Below, in pieces: positions 55,441 through 63,999 of a DNA stretch of 64,000 bases. The stretch lies in assembly GCA_965213845.1 (NCBI GenBank), contig CBDCAI010000003.1, positions 426,188-490,187 of the forward strand, given 5' to 3'. Under the pieces are notes generated by a model. It did not search any database. It was not told the origin of the DNA and saw only the letters and a program-made list of their open reading frames with translations. Within the stretch, counting starts at the first letter, position 1. Each line of letters starts with the position of its first letter. The translations under genes were made by a program, and so were the position numbers. This DNA is from JBBROS01 sp965213845 (lineage in GTDB: Bacteria > Pseudomonadota > Alphaproteobacteria > Acetobacterales > Acetobacteraceae).

Positions 55441-56384
55441 CCGCGCCGCTGTACGACATCCAGGATCTCGCCGTTTCGTTCGTGACGCGGCGCGGCACCG
55501 TGGCGGCGGTGCGGGGCCTCGCCTTGCGGCTGGAGGCCGGCCAGGTGCACGCGCTGGTCGGCGAAAGCGGGTCCGGCAAATCGGCGGCCGCTCTGGCATT
55601 GGCCGGGCTGCTTCGGCTGCCCGGGCGGGTCGATGCCGGCCGCTTCCTGTGGGACGGCCGGAACGTGACGGGGCCGGACGGGCCGCGCCTGGCGCCGGGG
55701 CGGGACTTCGGGATGGTGTTCCAGGACCCCATGGTGGCGCTGAACCCGCTGATGACCGTGGGCGCGCAGGTGGCCGAACCGGTGCGGCGGCACCTGCGGC
55801 TCGGGCGGGCGGCGGCCCGGGCGCGCGCCACGGAGCTGCTGGCCCTGGTGGGCATCGCCCGCCCGGCCGAGCGGCTCGACGACCACCCGCACCAGTTCTC
55901 CGGCGGGATGCGGCAACGCGTGCTGATCGCGATCGCGCTGGCAGGCGAGCCGCGGCTGCTGATCGCCGACGAGCCGACGACCGCGCTCGACGTGACGGTC
56001 CAGGCGCAGATCATGGCGCTGCTGCGCGGCCTGCAGTCGCGGCTGGGGCTGGCGGTGCTGCTGATCTCGCACGATCTGGGGCTGGTGGCGCAGGCTGCCG
56101 ACCAGGTGACCGTGCTGTATGCCGGGCGCGTGGCGGAGACGGCACCGGCGGAGGCGTTGTTCGCCGCGCCATGGCACCCCTACACCGGCGGGCTGCTGCG
56201 CGCGACGCCCGCGCTCGACGACGATGCCGCGGCCCTGTGGTCGATCGAGGGCGCCCCGCCGGACATGCGGGCGCCGCCGCCCGGCTGCGCCTATGCGCCG
56301 CGCTGCGATCGGGCCGACGCCGCATGTGCGGTCCAGCCGCCGCTGATGCGGGCGGCGTGCCACCATCCGTTGCACGCGGCATGA
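55437..56384 (+). CDS. Dipeptide-type ABC transporter ATPase (DppD-like)
   Basis: 315 aa. Walker A GESGSGKSAAALALAGL, Q-loop VFQDPMVALNPLMTVGAQV, signature QFSGGMRQRVLIAIALAG, Walker B LLIADEPTTALDVTVQAQI, and the C-terminal oligopeptide-ABC extension with Cys residues (GCAYAPRCDRADAAC) that may hold an iron-sulfur cluster. GTG start at 55437 overlaps the permease stop; ATGA overlap with the next ATPase. Confidence 0.93.
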   Translation: MTAPLYDIQDLAVSFVTRRGTVAAVRGLALRLEAGQVHALVGESGSGKSAAALALAGLLRLPGRVDAGRFLWDGRNVTGPDGPRLAPGRDFGMVFQDPMVALNPLMTVGAQVAEPVRRHLRLGRAAARARATELLALVGIARPAERLDDHPHQFSGGMRQRVLIAIALAGEPRLLIADEPTTALDVTVQAQIMALLRGLQSRLGLAVLLISHDLGLVAQAADQVTVLYAGRVAETAPAEALFAAPWHPYTGGLLRATPALDDDAAALWSIEGAPPDMRAPPPGCAYAPRCDRADAACAVQPPLMRAACHHPLHAA

Positions 56385-57340
56385 CCGTGCTGGAGGCGAC
56401 CGACCTCTCGGTGACGATCGACGGCAGCCGCCCCCGGCCCTTCGCGTCAAGGCGCCGCGCCCGCATCCTGCGCGGCGTGTCGCTGCAGCTCGGACCCGGC
56501 GAAACCTTGGGGCTCGTCGGCGAATCGGGCTCGGGCAAGACGACGCTGGGCCGGGCGGTGCTGCGGCGCCTGGCCTTGTCCGGCGGCACGATCCGGTTCC
56601 GCGGCGAGGATGTGACGCATCTGGACGGCGAGGCGCTGCGGCAGCGGCGCCGGCACATGCAGATGATCTTCCAGGACCCCTTCGCCTCGTTGAACCCCCG
56701 CCGCACGGTGGGCGAGATCGTCGCGGAGCCCCTGCACGCGCATGGGCTGGGCGGAGATAAACGCGAGGTGGCTCAGCGTGTCGCGGAGCTGCTGCGGCTG
56801 GTCGGCCTGCCGGACGACGCGGCGGGCCGCTACCCGCATGCCTTCTCGGGCGGGCAGCGGCAGCGCGTGGGGATCGCGCGCGCCCTGGCCCCGGAACCGG
56901 CGATGATCGTGGCGGACGAGCCGGTCTCGGCGCTCGATGTGTCGGTGCGGGCGCAGGTGGTGAACCTGATGGCGGAGACGCAGGCGCGGATGCGGGTGTC
57001 GTACCTGTTCATCGCGCATGATCTGGCGGTGGTGCGGCACATCAGCCACCGGATCGCCATCCTGTACTCCGGCGTCGTCGTGGAGACGGGCCCGCGCGAC
57101 GCGGTGTTCCGGCGCCCGCTGCACCCCTACACGCGGGCGCTGATCGCGGCCGTGCCGGCGGCACGGCCGGGGCAACCGCCCCCGGGGATCGTGGCCGGGG
57201 AAAGCCCCTCGCCGTTCGACGAGATGCCAGGGTGCCGGTTCGCCGCGCGGTGCCCGCTGGTGACGGCGCGGTGCCGCGAGGCGGCACCGCCCCTGGAAGC
57301 GGCAGCGGACGGCCACGCGGTCGCCTGCTGGGCGGCATAG
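56381..57340 (+). CDS. Dipeptide-type ABC transporter ATPase (DppF-like)
   Basis: 319 aa. Walker A GESGSGKTTLGRAVLRRL, Q-loop IFQDPFASLNPRRTVGEIV, signature AFSGGQRQRVGIARALA, Walker B MIVADEPVSALDVSVRAQV, and the same Cys-containing C-terminal extension (GCRFAARCPLVTARC). Completes the five-gene importer. ATG at 56381 overlaps the previous stop by four bases. Confidence 0.93.
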   Translation: MTVLEATDLSVTIDGSRPRPFASRRRARILRGVSLQLGPGETLGLVGESGSGKTTLGRAVLRRLALSGGTIRFRGEDVTHLDGEALRQRRRHMQMIFQDPFASLNPRRTVGEIVAEPLHAHGLGGDKREVAQRVAELLRLVGLPDDAAGRYPHAFSGGQRQRVGIARALAPEPAMIVADEPVSALDVSVRAQVVNLMAETQARMRVSYLFIAHDLAVVRHISHRIAILYSGVVVETGPRDAVFRRPLHPYTRALIAAVPAARPGQPPPGIVAGESPSPFDEMPGCRFAARCPLVTARCREAAPPLEAAADGHAVACWAA

Positions 57341-57362
57341 GTTCAACCACGGAGGAACGATC

Positions 57363-57851
57363 ATGGAAGTATGGAGCCAGAGTCCCGTCGCCAAGGAGGT
57401 GTTCAAGGTCTACCTCGCCGGGGAGATCAAGACCGACTGGCGGGATTCGATCATCGAGGGCACGAAGACCCTGGGGCTGCCGGTGAAGTTCAGCACTGCC
57501 CAGCAGCACCATGAAAGCAGCGACAAGGTCGGCGTGACGATCCTGGGCGCCGAGGACAAGCGCTTCTGGGAGGACCGCAAGGCGCAGGGCATCAACTCGC
57601 TGCGCAACAAGGTGCTGATCAAGGACGCCGACATCGTGGTGGCGCGGTTCGTGGACCGGGAGCAGTTCCCGCAATGGGAGGTGGCGTTCGAGGCCGGGTA
57701 TGCCTCGGCGCTGGGCAAGCCGCTGATCATCCTGCACCCGCCGGAATACGACCACATGCTGAAGGAGCCGGACGCCTACGCGCAGGCCGTGTGCAACACG
57801 CCCGAGCAGGTCGTGCGCGTGCTGCGCTACGTCATCGACGGCAAGCTGTAG
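57363..57851 (+). CDS. YtoQ family protein
   Basis: 162 aa, the usual length. The start VFKVYLAGEIKTDWRDSIIE and the middle TAQQHHESSDKVGVTILG and FWEDRKAQGINSLRNKVLIK are the family signature; the fold resembles nucleoside 2-deoxyribosyltransferase-like proteins. Function is unknown. It follows the transporter by 22 bases with a GGAGGAA ribosome site and is probably in the same operon, hinting at a role in processing the imported compound. Confidence 0.88.
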   Translation: MEVWSQSPVAKEVFKVYLAGEIKTDWRDSIIEGTKTLGLPVKFSTAQQHHESSDKVGVTILGAEDKRFWEDRKAQGINSLRNKVLIKDADIVVARFVDREQFPQWEVAFEAGYASALGKPLIILHPPEYDHMLKEPDAYAQAVCNTPEQVVRVLRYVIDGKL

Positions 57852-57859
57852 GCCCGCGG

Positions 57860-58066
57860 ATGCCGATCATTCGGGTGCAGATGCTGGCCGGGCGTTCGGC
57901 CGAGCAGAAGGAGCGTCTGGCGGCCGCCCTGACCGAGGCGATGGTCACGGAGGCCGGTGCCCGGCGCGAGGGCGTGATGGTGCTGATGGAGGATGTGGCG
58001 GCCGACGCCTGGGCCATCGGCGGCAAGCTGGTGCGGCCGCACCCGAAACCCACCGACCCGGCCTGA
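57860..58066 (+). CDS. 4-oxalocrotonate tautomerase family protein
   Basis: 68 aa. After removal of Met the protein begins with the catalytic Pro (PIIRVQMLAGRSAEQKERLA), as in 4-OT enzymes that tautomerise 2-hydroxymuconate-type compounds. The rest (LTEAMVTEAGARREGVMVLM; WAIGGKL) fits. It is eight bases after the ytoQ-like gene. Last gene of the operon, followed by a strong inverted repeat. Confidence 0.85.
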   Translation: MPIIRVQMLAGRSAEQKERLAAALTEAMVTEAGARREGVMVLMEDVAADAWAIGGKLVRPHPKPTDPA

Positions 58067-58451
58067 CGCCCGCAAGCCTGATACACCCCGATGGACGGTG
58101 CAGCAGGGCTGCATCGTCCATCGGGCCGGCCTAGCGTCAGTGGAACCGAGGGGACGCGGAGCTATCCGGAGCTTGCTGGATCGCGCGCGGGCGCCAGGAA
58201 CAATGCTTCGCGTCCTTCGTGCCTTCGCGATTCCGCTCCAGCCGGTCCCGATCGCCGCCCGGCCACCCGCCGTGGACCCGGCCTCACCGGCAGCTCGCCA
58301 CTTCGTGAGACCGGCAGGCGACCTAATTCTCTGAGTTCTGCATCCGGCGACCGCCGGGACGCGTTCCGACCATACGGTGCTGCCGGACCCAGTCCCAGCG
58401 TAGGACCCATGGACCCCGGCGCTCGTCAACAAACTGAAGGATTCCAGCTTC
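58067..58451. other. Intergenic region before the ferritin-like gene
   Basis: 385 bases with no gene found. It holds the strong hairpin at 58087-58125, the repeat-like stretch at 58204-58236 that resembles 29791-29821 in inverse orientation, and presumably the promoter of the ferritin-like gene. A GAAGGA ribosome site lies about 10 bases before the ATG. Confidence 0.5.
58087..58125 (+). terminator. Strong hairpin ending the dehydrogenase/transporter operon
   Basis: CCCGATGGACG at 58087-58097 pairs perfectly with CGTCCATCGGG at 58115-58125; inside it TGCAG and CTGCA pair too, leaving a small CAGGG-type loop. No T-run follows, so it may work with Rho or as an mRNA-stabilising structure. Confidence 0.65.
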
Positions 58452-59396
58452 ATGGCCTCGAAGACCCCCCCGACAGACGACGCAATCGGCACCAAGGTGG
58501 CGGCGATGGATCGTCGTCGCATGATCCGCCGGACCGGCATGGGCCTTGGCGCAGCGGCCGTTGCCGCGGCCGGGCTGACTGCCAAGTCGACCCCCGCCCA
58601 GGCCACCAACCAGGGCGCCGGCCCAGCCGACGCGGACATCTTCAACTTCGCGCTCAACCTCGAATACCTCGAGGCCGAGTTCTACCTCTACGCCGTCACC
58701 GGGCAGGGCCTGGCCGCGAACCTGCGCACCGGCACGGGCGTCCAGGGCTCGACGGGCAAGGGGGCGCTCGTGCCGTTCAAGACCTTGGCCATCGCGCAGT
58801 ATGCCCAACGGATTGCCCAGGACGAGCAGACGCATGTCGGCTTCATCCGCAGCGTGCTCGGCAGCGCCGCCGTCGCCATCCCCGACATCGATGTCGGCGT
58901 CGGCCCGAACAACATCTTCAGCGTGCTCGCCCAGACGGCAGGCCTGGTCGGGCCCGGCCAGGTGTTCAACCCCTATGCGGACGAGAACAGCTTCCTGCTC
59001 GCCGCCTCCGTGTTCGAGGATGTCGGGGTGACGGCCTATGCCGGCGCCGCACGCTTCATCGGCACGCCGGACTATGTGGAAGCCGCTGCCGGCATCCTGG
59101 CGGTCGAGGCCTACCACGCCGGTGGCATCCGCACGCTGCTGTTGAGCCTGGGTCTGGCCGACGCCTTCGACAAGATCGCGACCGTCCGGGCGACGCTGTC
59201 GAACGCGTCGGGTCTCGGTTCGGCCGAGGGGCCGCTGATCGTGCCGGGCCAGTCGTACAACTTCGTCCCGACCGACAGCAACGCCCTGGCGTTCCGACGC
59301 ACCACCCGCCAGGTGCTGAACATCGTCTATGGCACGCCGAACGCCAGCAAGGGCGGTTTCTTCCCGCAGGGGATGAACGGCAACATCAAGTCCTGA
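58452..59396 (+). CDS. Tat-exported ferritin-like domain protein
   Basis: 314 aa. The N-terminus has a twin-arginine signal (DRRRMIRRTGMGLGAAAVAA) at about residues 20-48 ending near AQA. The ferritin-like four-helix domain follows with ALNLEYLEAEFYLYAVTG, AQDEQTHVGFIRSVLG, FEDVGVTAYAGAARFIG and AVEAYHAGGIRTLLLSL, giving the Glu and His residues for a di-metal site. Similar to desiccation-related or Ferritin_2 proteins; function is not settled. It stands alone, with a terminator right after the stop. Confidence 0.88.
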   Translation: MASKTPPTDDAIGTKVAAMDRRRMIRRTGMGLGAAAVAAAGLTAKSTPAQATNQGAGPADADIFNFALNLEYLEAEFYLYAVTGQGLAANLRTGTGVQGSTGKGALVPFKTLAIAQYAQRIAQDEQTHVGFIRSVLGSAAVAIPDIDVGVGPNNIFSVLAQTAGLVGPGQVFNPYADENSFLLAASVFEDVGVTAYAGAARFIGTPDYVEAAAGILAVEAYHAGGIRTLLLSLGLADAFDKIATVRATLSNASGLGSAEGPLIVPGQSYNFVPTDSNALAFRRTTRQVLNIVYGTPNASKGGFFPQGMNGNIKS

Positions 59397-59404
59397 ACCA
59401 GGAT

Positions 59405-59430
59405 GCAGGCCGGGGTCGTTCCCGGCCTGC
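59405..59430 (+). terminator. Intrinsic-type terminator after the ferritin-like gene
   Basis: Perfect 10-base stem GCAGGCCGGG (59405-59414) and CCCGGCCTGC (59421-59430), six-base loop, followed by CTTCCT, nine bases after the stop codon. Confidence 0.85.
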
Positions 59431-59471
59431 CTTCCTCCGGACCCGCGGTCCCAGCCCCGCGGCCCGGCCCA

Positions 59472-59798
59472 TCAAGGCAGCAGGAACACCCCGTTCCGCC
59501 GCAGCTCCAGCGAGTATCGATAGACCTCCACCACGTCCGCGGGCACCGGTCCCAGGCGGGGCGTGTCGTAGATGGCGGTGTGCAGCCGGACGGCGCAGTT
59601 GACGGTTCCGGCACGCCCACCAGGGACCTGTCCCACATCCGCGGCTTCAATCACCACGGGCTGCCCCGCGCGCGCCAGGCGCTGCCGCACCGCCTCCAGC
59701 ACCCGGGCCTGGCCACAGACCGCGGCCGGCGGCTCCGTTGCCGCAAGTGCCGGCCCGGTGACAGCCAGCAGGATCATCGTGGCGCGAAACATAGTCAT
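59472..59798 (-). CDS. Small secreted protein of unknown function
   Basis: 108 aa. Signal peptide MTMFRATMILLAVTGPALA then a mature part with two Cys (AAVCGQARVLEAVRQRLARA; TVNCAVRLHTAIYDTPRLG). No family recognised. It lies eight bases after the gspG stop on the same strand, so it is probably co-transcribed with the secretion genes. Confidence 0.65.
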   Translation of the reverse strand: MTMFRATMILLAVTGPALAATEPPAAVCGQARVLEAVRQRLARAGQPVVIEAADVGQVPGGRAGTVNCAVRLHTAIYDTPRLGPVPADVVEVYRYSLELRRNGVFLLP

Positions 59799-59806
59799 GC
59801 CAGCCC

Positions 59807-60244
59807 CTATTTGTTGCAGATCAGCCCGGTGGCCTCGTCCGTCGCCGTGCCGTTCGGGCCCCTCGAGCACAGCTCGAAGTCGCGCCCGGACCGGCCCGGG
59901 CTGGCGTAGGAATAAGGGTGGCTCCACGGATCGAGCGGCTGCGCCTCGCCCTTCAGATAGGGCCCGGTCCAGTTCGAAACACCGGAGGGGCGGGCGCCGA
60001 GCGCCGGCAGGCCCTGATCCGTCGTCGGATAGCTGCCGACATCGAGCTTGTACAGGTCGAGCACGGAGGCCAGCCGCTCGATCGACTGCCGGGCCACGGA
60101 GACCCGCGCGCCGCCGAGCTGCCGCAGGGCGGCAGGCGCGACCAGCCCGACCAGCAGGCCCAGGATGGCGATGACGACCAGGATCTCGAGGAGGGTGAAC
60201 CCGGCCTGGCCAGCGGCGCGGTCTTCGATCTTCTGTTGCTGCAT
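59807..60244 (-). CDS. gspG: Type II secretion major pseudopilin
   Basis: 145 aa. Prepilin peptidase site G15/F16 (AGQAGFTLLEILVVIAILGL) with Glu at mature position 5, followed by the hydrophobic helix. The globular part has the GspG hallmarks LYKLDVGSYPTTDQGLPAL and PLDPWSHPYSYASPG with the calcium-site region near the end. GAAGG before ATG 60244 supports this start. It is separated from gspK/gspD by a transglycosylase gene on the opposite strand. Confidence 0.94.
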   Translation of the reverse strand: MQQQKIEDRAAGQAGFTLLEILVVIAILGLLVGLVAPAALRQLGGARVSVARQSIERLASVLDLYKLDVGSYPTTDQGLPALGARPSGVSNWTGPYLKGEAQPLDPWSHPYSYASPGRSGRDFELCSRGPNGTATDEATGLICNK

Positions 60245-60352
60245 GGACCTTCGTTTTCTAAGACAGGAGCCGGCGATGAGCGCAGCAGGAAAGGCGATGA
60301 CGTTGTTACCACCACCATCGCATAACGCCCGAACCGCCGATCCGGACGCCTG

Positions 60353-60757
60353 ATGGCCGTGCCTTTTCTCGCCTGCATGGCCCTGGTCGCGCAAATCTAC
60401 AGCCTGCCGCCCCGTGTACTGCCGTCGATCCAGGCCGTCGAGGGTGGCGCGCCGGGCCTGGCGCACGTCAACACCGACGGCAGCGAGGACCTCGGGGTCA
60501 TGCAGATCAACACGATCTGGATCCCCCGCCTGGTCCGCTACACGAGGCTGGAGGCGGCGGTCGTGCGGGACCGTCTGCTGCACAACGCCTGCTTCAACAT
60601 CGCGGCGGCCGGGCTGATCATGCGCATCTATCTCGACGAAGCGGAGGGGGACCTGCTGCGCGCCGTCGGCTACTACCACTCCCACACCCCGGCGTTGCAT
60701 GCGGCATACCGGACGAAGGTCCTGCGCTCGGCAACGCGGCTGTTCGCGGCCCGCTGA
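60353..60757 (+). CDS. Small lytic transglycosylase (SLT domain)
   Basis: 134 aa. Single SLT fold: catalytic E30 in PSIQAVEGGAPG, then the signature EDLGVMQINTIW and AAAGLIMRIYLDEAEGDLLR and AVGYYHSHTP. Cleaves peptidoglycan glycan strands. A weak hydrophobic start (VPFLACMALVAQIYSLP) may be a signal. It lies between gspG and gspK in the opposite orientation; such enzymes often open the wall for secretion machines. Confidence 0.86.
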   Translation: MAVPFLACMALVAQIYSLPPRVLPSIQAVEGGAPGLAHVNTDGSEDLGVMQINTIWIPRLVRYTRLEAAVVRDRLLHNACFNIAAAGLIMRIYLDEAEGDLLRAVGYYHSHTPALHAAYRTKVLRSATRLFAAR

Positions 60758-60782
60758 CCGTCCGGCGCCACCATTCCGGTGG

Positions 60783-61589
60783 TCACTCCCACGCCAGGAT
60801 GGTCCAGCCCCCGCGGTCCGACGACGCGCCGATCCGCACGACGGCGTGGCGCGACGCATGGCTGCCGCCATCCGCCTCCGCCTCCACGTCGATGACGGCG
60901 ATCCGGCCGGGCCGCCCGGAGCCCGGCCCCGCCGGGATCACGACGCCCAGCGAGGCCAGCACGCCGCGTACCACGGGGCCGGCCGCGCGCGGGTCCGCGT
61001 CGCCCTCGTGGAACACCGTCACGTGCGGGCGCAGCCGGTCGTAGATCGCAGGCGTCATGCCCAGCACCAACGACAGCTCCGACACGGCCTGGAACGGGGC
61101 GCCGGGCGGTCCGTAGGGCAGGCCCGCCTGCTGGTAGGCCCGCACCCGCGCGGTGGACTGGGCGGAGGGGAAGCGCCACAGCCCGATCTCGGTCGCCAGG
61201 GCCTGCGCCTGGGTGCGTTCGATATCCACTGCCCGCAGCAGCGTGGCCAGGACCTCGACCGGAACGGTGTTCAGGTCGAACCTGCCGTCCTCGGTTCCCA
61301 GCGTGATCACGGCGTGGGCGCCGGGCCGCTGTTCCGCCCGGGGGCCCGGGACCGGCGGCCACGGCCCGGACGGGTTGGCCAGCAGCCGCGCGACCTCGGC
61401 ATAGACGCACCCGTCCGCCGCAGCCTGCGCCACGGCCGCCCCGCGCAGGTTGGCCGCAAACCGCACTTCCGACCGGCCGGTCGCCGTGATGCCGGTCGCG
61501 ATCGAGGTCAGCAGCACCAGCGTCCACAGCACGATGACGAGCGCGAAGCCCCGCTGGCCCGCCGCGCCCCCGCCGGCCCCGCGGCCCAC
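60783..61589 (-). CDS. gspK: Type II secretion minor pseudopilin GspK
   Basis: 268 aa. Pseudopilin start QRGFALVIVLWTLVLLTSIA with cleavage after G14; the residue at mature position 5 is Ile, not Glu, which is characteristic of GspK, the tip subunit. The body has RFDLNTVPVEVLATLLRAVD and FQAVSELSLVLGMTPAIYDR, the helical SAM-like region of GspK. GTG at 61589 is the likely start; the frame runs open upstream into gspD where it is only a shadow. Start codon five bases after the gspD stop. Confidence 0.85.
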   Translation of the reverse strand: MGRGAGGGAAGQRGFALVIVLWTLVLLTSIATGITATGRSEVRFAANLRGAAVAQAAADGCVYAEVARLLANPSGPWPPVPGPRAEQRPGAHAVITLGTEDGRFDLNTVPVEVLATLLRAVDIERTQAQALATEIGLWRFPSAQSTARVRAYQQAGLPYGPPGAPFQAVSELSLVLGMTPAIYDRLRPHVTVFHEGDADPRAAGPVVRGVLASLGVVIPAGPGSGRPGRIAVIDVEAEADGGSHASRHAVVRIGASSDRGGWTILAWE

Positions 61590-61594
61590 CCCGG

Positions 61595-63913
61595 TCAGTT
61601 CTCCAGGCGCAGGGTGCGGCGGACGCGCCGGTTCGGGTCCGGCAGCCCCGAGGGGCCCAGCCGCGACAACTCGCCCGGCACGGCGGCAGCGTTGATCAGC
61701 TGGTCGCGCAGATCCTCCGTCAGCGCCCGCGCGTCCCGCTGGTCGTGCACCACATGCGGCGTGATCAAAACCAGCAGCTCCGTCCGGCCGCGCACGTTGT
61801 TCTGGTTGCCCGCCAGCAGGCCCAGCAGCGGGATGTCCTTCAGCCACGGGATGCCCGAGTTGCTGCGGCTGGCGTTGTCGCGGATCAACCCAGCCAGCCC
61901 CACCGTCTGCCCGTCCTGCACCACGACGCGGGAGCTGACCTTGCGTTCCAGGAAGGTCGGCGACTGGATCTGGCTGGTGCTGGTGGCCGCGGTGTCGATG
62001 TCGCTGACCTCCTGCGAGATGTCGAGCGTCACGAGGCCACCGCTGTTCACCCGGGGCGTCACCTCCATGATCACCCCCGTCTCCCGGTAGTCGATGGAGT
62101 TGATCACCGGCGAGCCGTTGGCGATCGTGCTCTGCGAGCTGGTCGTGAGGTACGGCACCAGGTTGCCCACCTGCAGCCGCGCCGCCTCGTTGTCGAGCAC
62201 CAGCACCTGCGGCGACGACAGCACCTTCACGTTGGTGACCGCCTGCAGGGCGTTCAGCGCGGCGTTGCCGTTGTTGGGCCCGCTCAGCACGAAGCCCGGA
62301 AAGTTGTTCAGCAGCGTGCTGGCGATCGTGCCCTGCGGGCTGAAGTTCAGCGCGCCGTTGATGCCGCCGGCCTTGAAGAAGAACTGCGTTCCGTAGCTGA
62401 GGCTGTCGTTCAGCGTCACCTCGGCGATGGTGGCGTCGATCCGCACCTGCAGGGGCAGGATGTCAATCTTGCGGAGCGTCGCCTCGATCGTGTCCCGCTC
62501 CGTCGCGGTCGCATAGATCAGCAGGGCGTTGTTCTGGGAGTTCGGGATGATGCGGATGGCGTTCGTGTCGTCCTGCCCCTGCGCGGTGCCGCCTGTGGGA
62601 TCGAGGCCGCCGAGCAGCGGGTTGGCCGGGTTCTGCGCCGGGTCCTGCTGCGCCCCGGCCTGCTGCGCCCCGGCCTGCTGACCGCCCAGGCCGCCCTGGC
62701 CCGCGCCGGTGTTGCCCAGCCCGCCACCACCCAGCCCGCCCCCACCCAGGTTGCCGCCGCCCAGGTTGCCCCCGCCGATCCCGCCGCCGCCGCCCGTGCC
62801 GCCCGGGTTGAACCCGCTGCGCTGGCTGCCGCGTCCAGGCACCGTCTGCCCCGTCGCCCGCGCCGTCGGCACCGCCGTCACCCGGCCGGGCGTGAACGCC
62901 TGCTGCAGCACATAGGCGATGTCGTTGCTGCGGCTGTTCTGGAGGTAATAGACGGTCCAGCCGCGCAGGGTTTGCCGCCGCTGCCGCTCCACCAGCCCAT
63001 AGACCCGGCGCGCCTCGGCGATGTAGCGCGGCTGGCTCGAGACGATCAGCACGGAGTTCATCCGCTCCATCGGCACCACCCGGACCACGCCGGCCAGCGA
63101 CCCGCCGGCGCCGGTGCGGAACGTCTCGGTCAGCGACGTCGCGAAATCCTTGGCGCCGCCGCTCGTCACCGGGAACAGCGCATAGGACTGGCCGGCCAGC
63201 GCGTTGATGTCGAAGGCCGAGATCAGGCTGACCAACGCGTCGCGCGTCGCCGGGTCGCCGCCCACGATCAGCGCGTTGCGCCCCTGGTCGGCGATGATCT
63301 TGCCGCCGGCCCCGGCATAGGGCTGCAGCACCCGCGCCAGGTCCTCGGCCGAGGCGAAGCGCAGCGGGATCACCGCGCCCCCCGTCACGTCCGCACCCCC
63401 GGCCAGCCCGCCGCCCGTCAACCCGCCACCGGTCACGCCGGGCGTGCCCACCACGGCGGCGGCCGGCACCACCCGGTATAGCCCGGCGGATTCCGTGATC
63501 CCGGCGCCGTTCTGCGCCAGCACCGCGTTCAGCGCCGGCAGCACCTGCGACCGCGCGATGGGGTTGACGGTCCGCAGCGTCGCCGTGCCCCGAACCGCCG
63601 GATCGATCGTGTAGTTGACCCGCAGGACCGTGCCCAGGACCTGCGCCACGACCTCGCGGATGTCGGTGTCGACGAAGTTGAACGAGATGTCGCCCGGGCC
63701 CGGCGCCGTGGCCTGCGGCAGCGCGATCGTGCTGCCGCTGCCGGTCGAGACCTGGACCGCGGGCAGTGCGTCGCCGGCGCTGACCCGGCCGTTCACCCGC
63801 GGCGCCGCGCGGTTGCTGTCGCCCAGGATCGGCGGCAGCGCCTCCAGCACCGGCGGCTCGAGCTTCTCGCAGCCCAGCAGGGCCAGCACGACCAGGCATG
63901 CGGCGCGTCTCAT
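61595..63913 (-). CDS. gspD: Type II secretion secretin
   Basis: 772 aa outer-membrane channel. Lipoprotein-type signal CLVVLALLGC with Cys at 15. N0/N1 domains (FNFVDTDIREVVAQVLGTVL; NPIARSQVLPALNAVLAQNG; PLRFASAEDLARVLQPYAG), then N2/N3 with a long Gly-rich insertion of roughly 90 residues (GGGNLGGGNLGGGGLGGGG, QQAGAQQAGAQQDP), and the secretin core (VLSSPQVLVLDNEAARLQVG; VPYLTTSSQ; LLVLITPHVV). ATG at 63913 overlaps the stop of the upstream gene by four bases. No separate S-domain pilotin site was recognised. Confidence 0.93.
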   Translation of the reverse strand: MRRAACLVVLALLGCEKLEPPVLEALPPILGDSNRAAPRVNGRVSAGDALPAVQVSTGSGSTIALPQATAPGPGDISFNFVDTDIREVVAQVLGTVLRVNYTIDPAVRGTATLRTVNPIARSQVLPALNAVLAQNGAGITESAGLYRVVPAAAVVGTPGVTGGGLTGGGLAGGADVTGGAVIPLRFASAEDLARVLQPYAGAGGKIIADQGRNALIVGGDPATRDALVSLISAFDINALAGQSYALFPVTSGGAKDFATSLTETFRTGAGGSLAGVVRVVPMERMNSVLIVSSQPRYIAEARRVYGLVERQRRQTLRGWTVYYLQNSRSNDIAYVLQQAFTPGRVTAVPTARATGQTVPGRGSQRSGFNPGGTGGGGGIGGGNLGGGNLGGGGLGGGGLGNTGAGQGGLGGQQAGAQQAGAQQDPAQNPANPLLGGLDPTGGTAQGQDDTNAIRIIPNSQNNALLIYATATERDTIEATLRKIDILPLQVRIDATIAEVTLNDSLSYGTQFFFKAGGINGALNFSPQGTIASTLLNNFPGFVLSGPNNGNAALNALQAVTNVKVLSSPQVLVLDNEAARLQVGNLVPYLTTSSQSTIANGSPVINSIDYRETGVIMEVTPRVNSGGLVTLDISQEVSDIDTAATSTSQIQSPTFLERKVSSRVVVQDGQTVGLAGLIRDNASRSNSGIPWLKDIPLLGLLAGNQNNVRGRTELLVLITPHVVHDQRDARALTEDLRDQLINAAAVPGELSRLGPSGLPDPNRRVRRTLRLEN

Positions 63914-63999
63914 CGGGCGCTGGGCCCGGCCGGCACGCCGAAGCCGGGCAGCCCCGGCGGGGCCGCGGCGCGGGCGGGGTCGCTCGCCGGCCGCGGCGT
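63910..63999 (-). CDS. C-terminal end of a gene upstream of gspD (truncated by window)
   Basis: Thirty codons on the minus strand ending in a TGA that overlaps the gspD ATG. The visible end is Pro/Ala/Gly-rich (TPRPASDPARAAAPPG, then LPGFGVPAGPSAR). By position it may be a GspC or GspN/M-type secretion gene, but the fragment itself shows no domain. Confidence 0.4.
   Translation of the reverse strand, partial: TPRPASDPARAAAPPGLPGFGVPAGPSAR

Noticed and set aside
62500..62830. Repetitive GC-rich stretch in gspD as a mobile element or CRISPR
   Set aside because: It encodes Gly-rich and QQAGA repeats in frame within the secretin; no terminal repeats or spacers.
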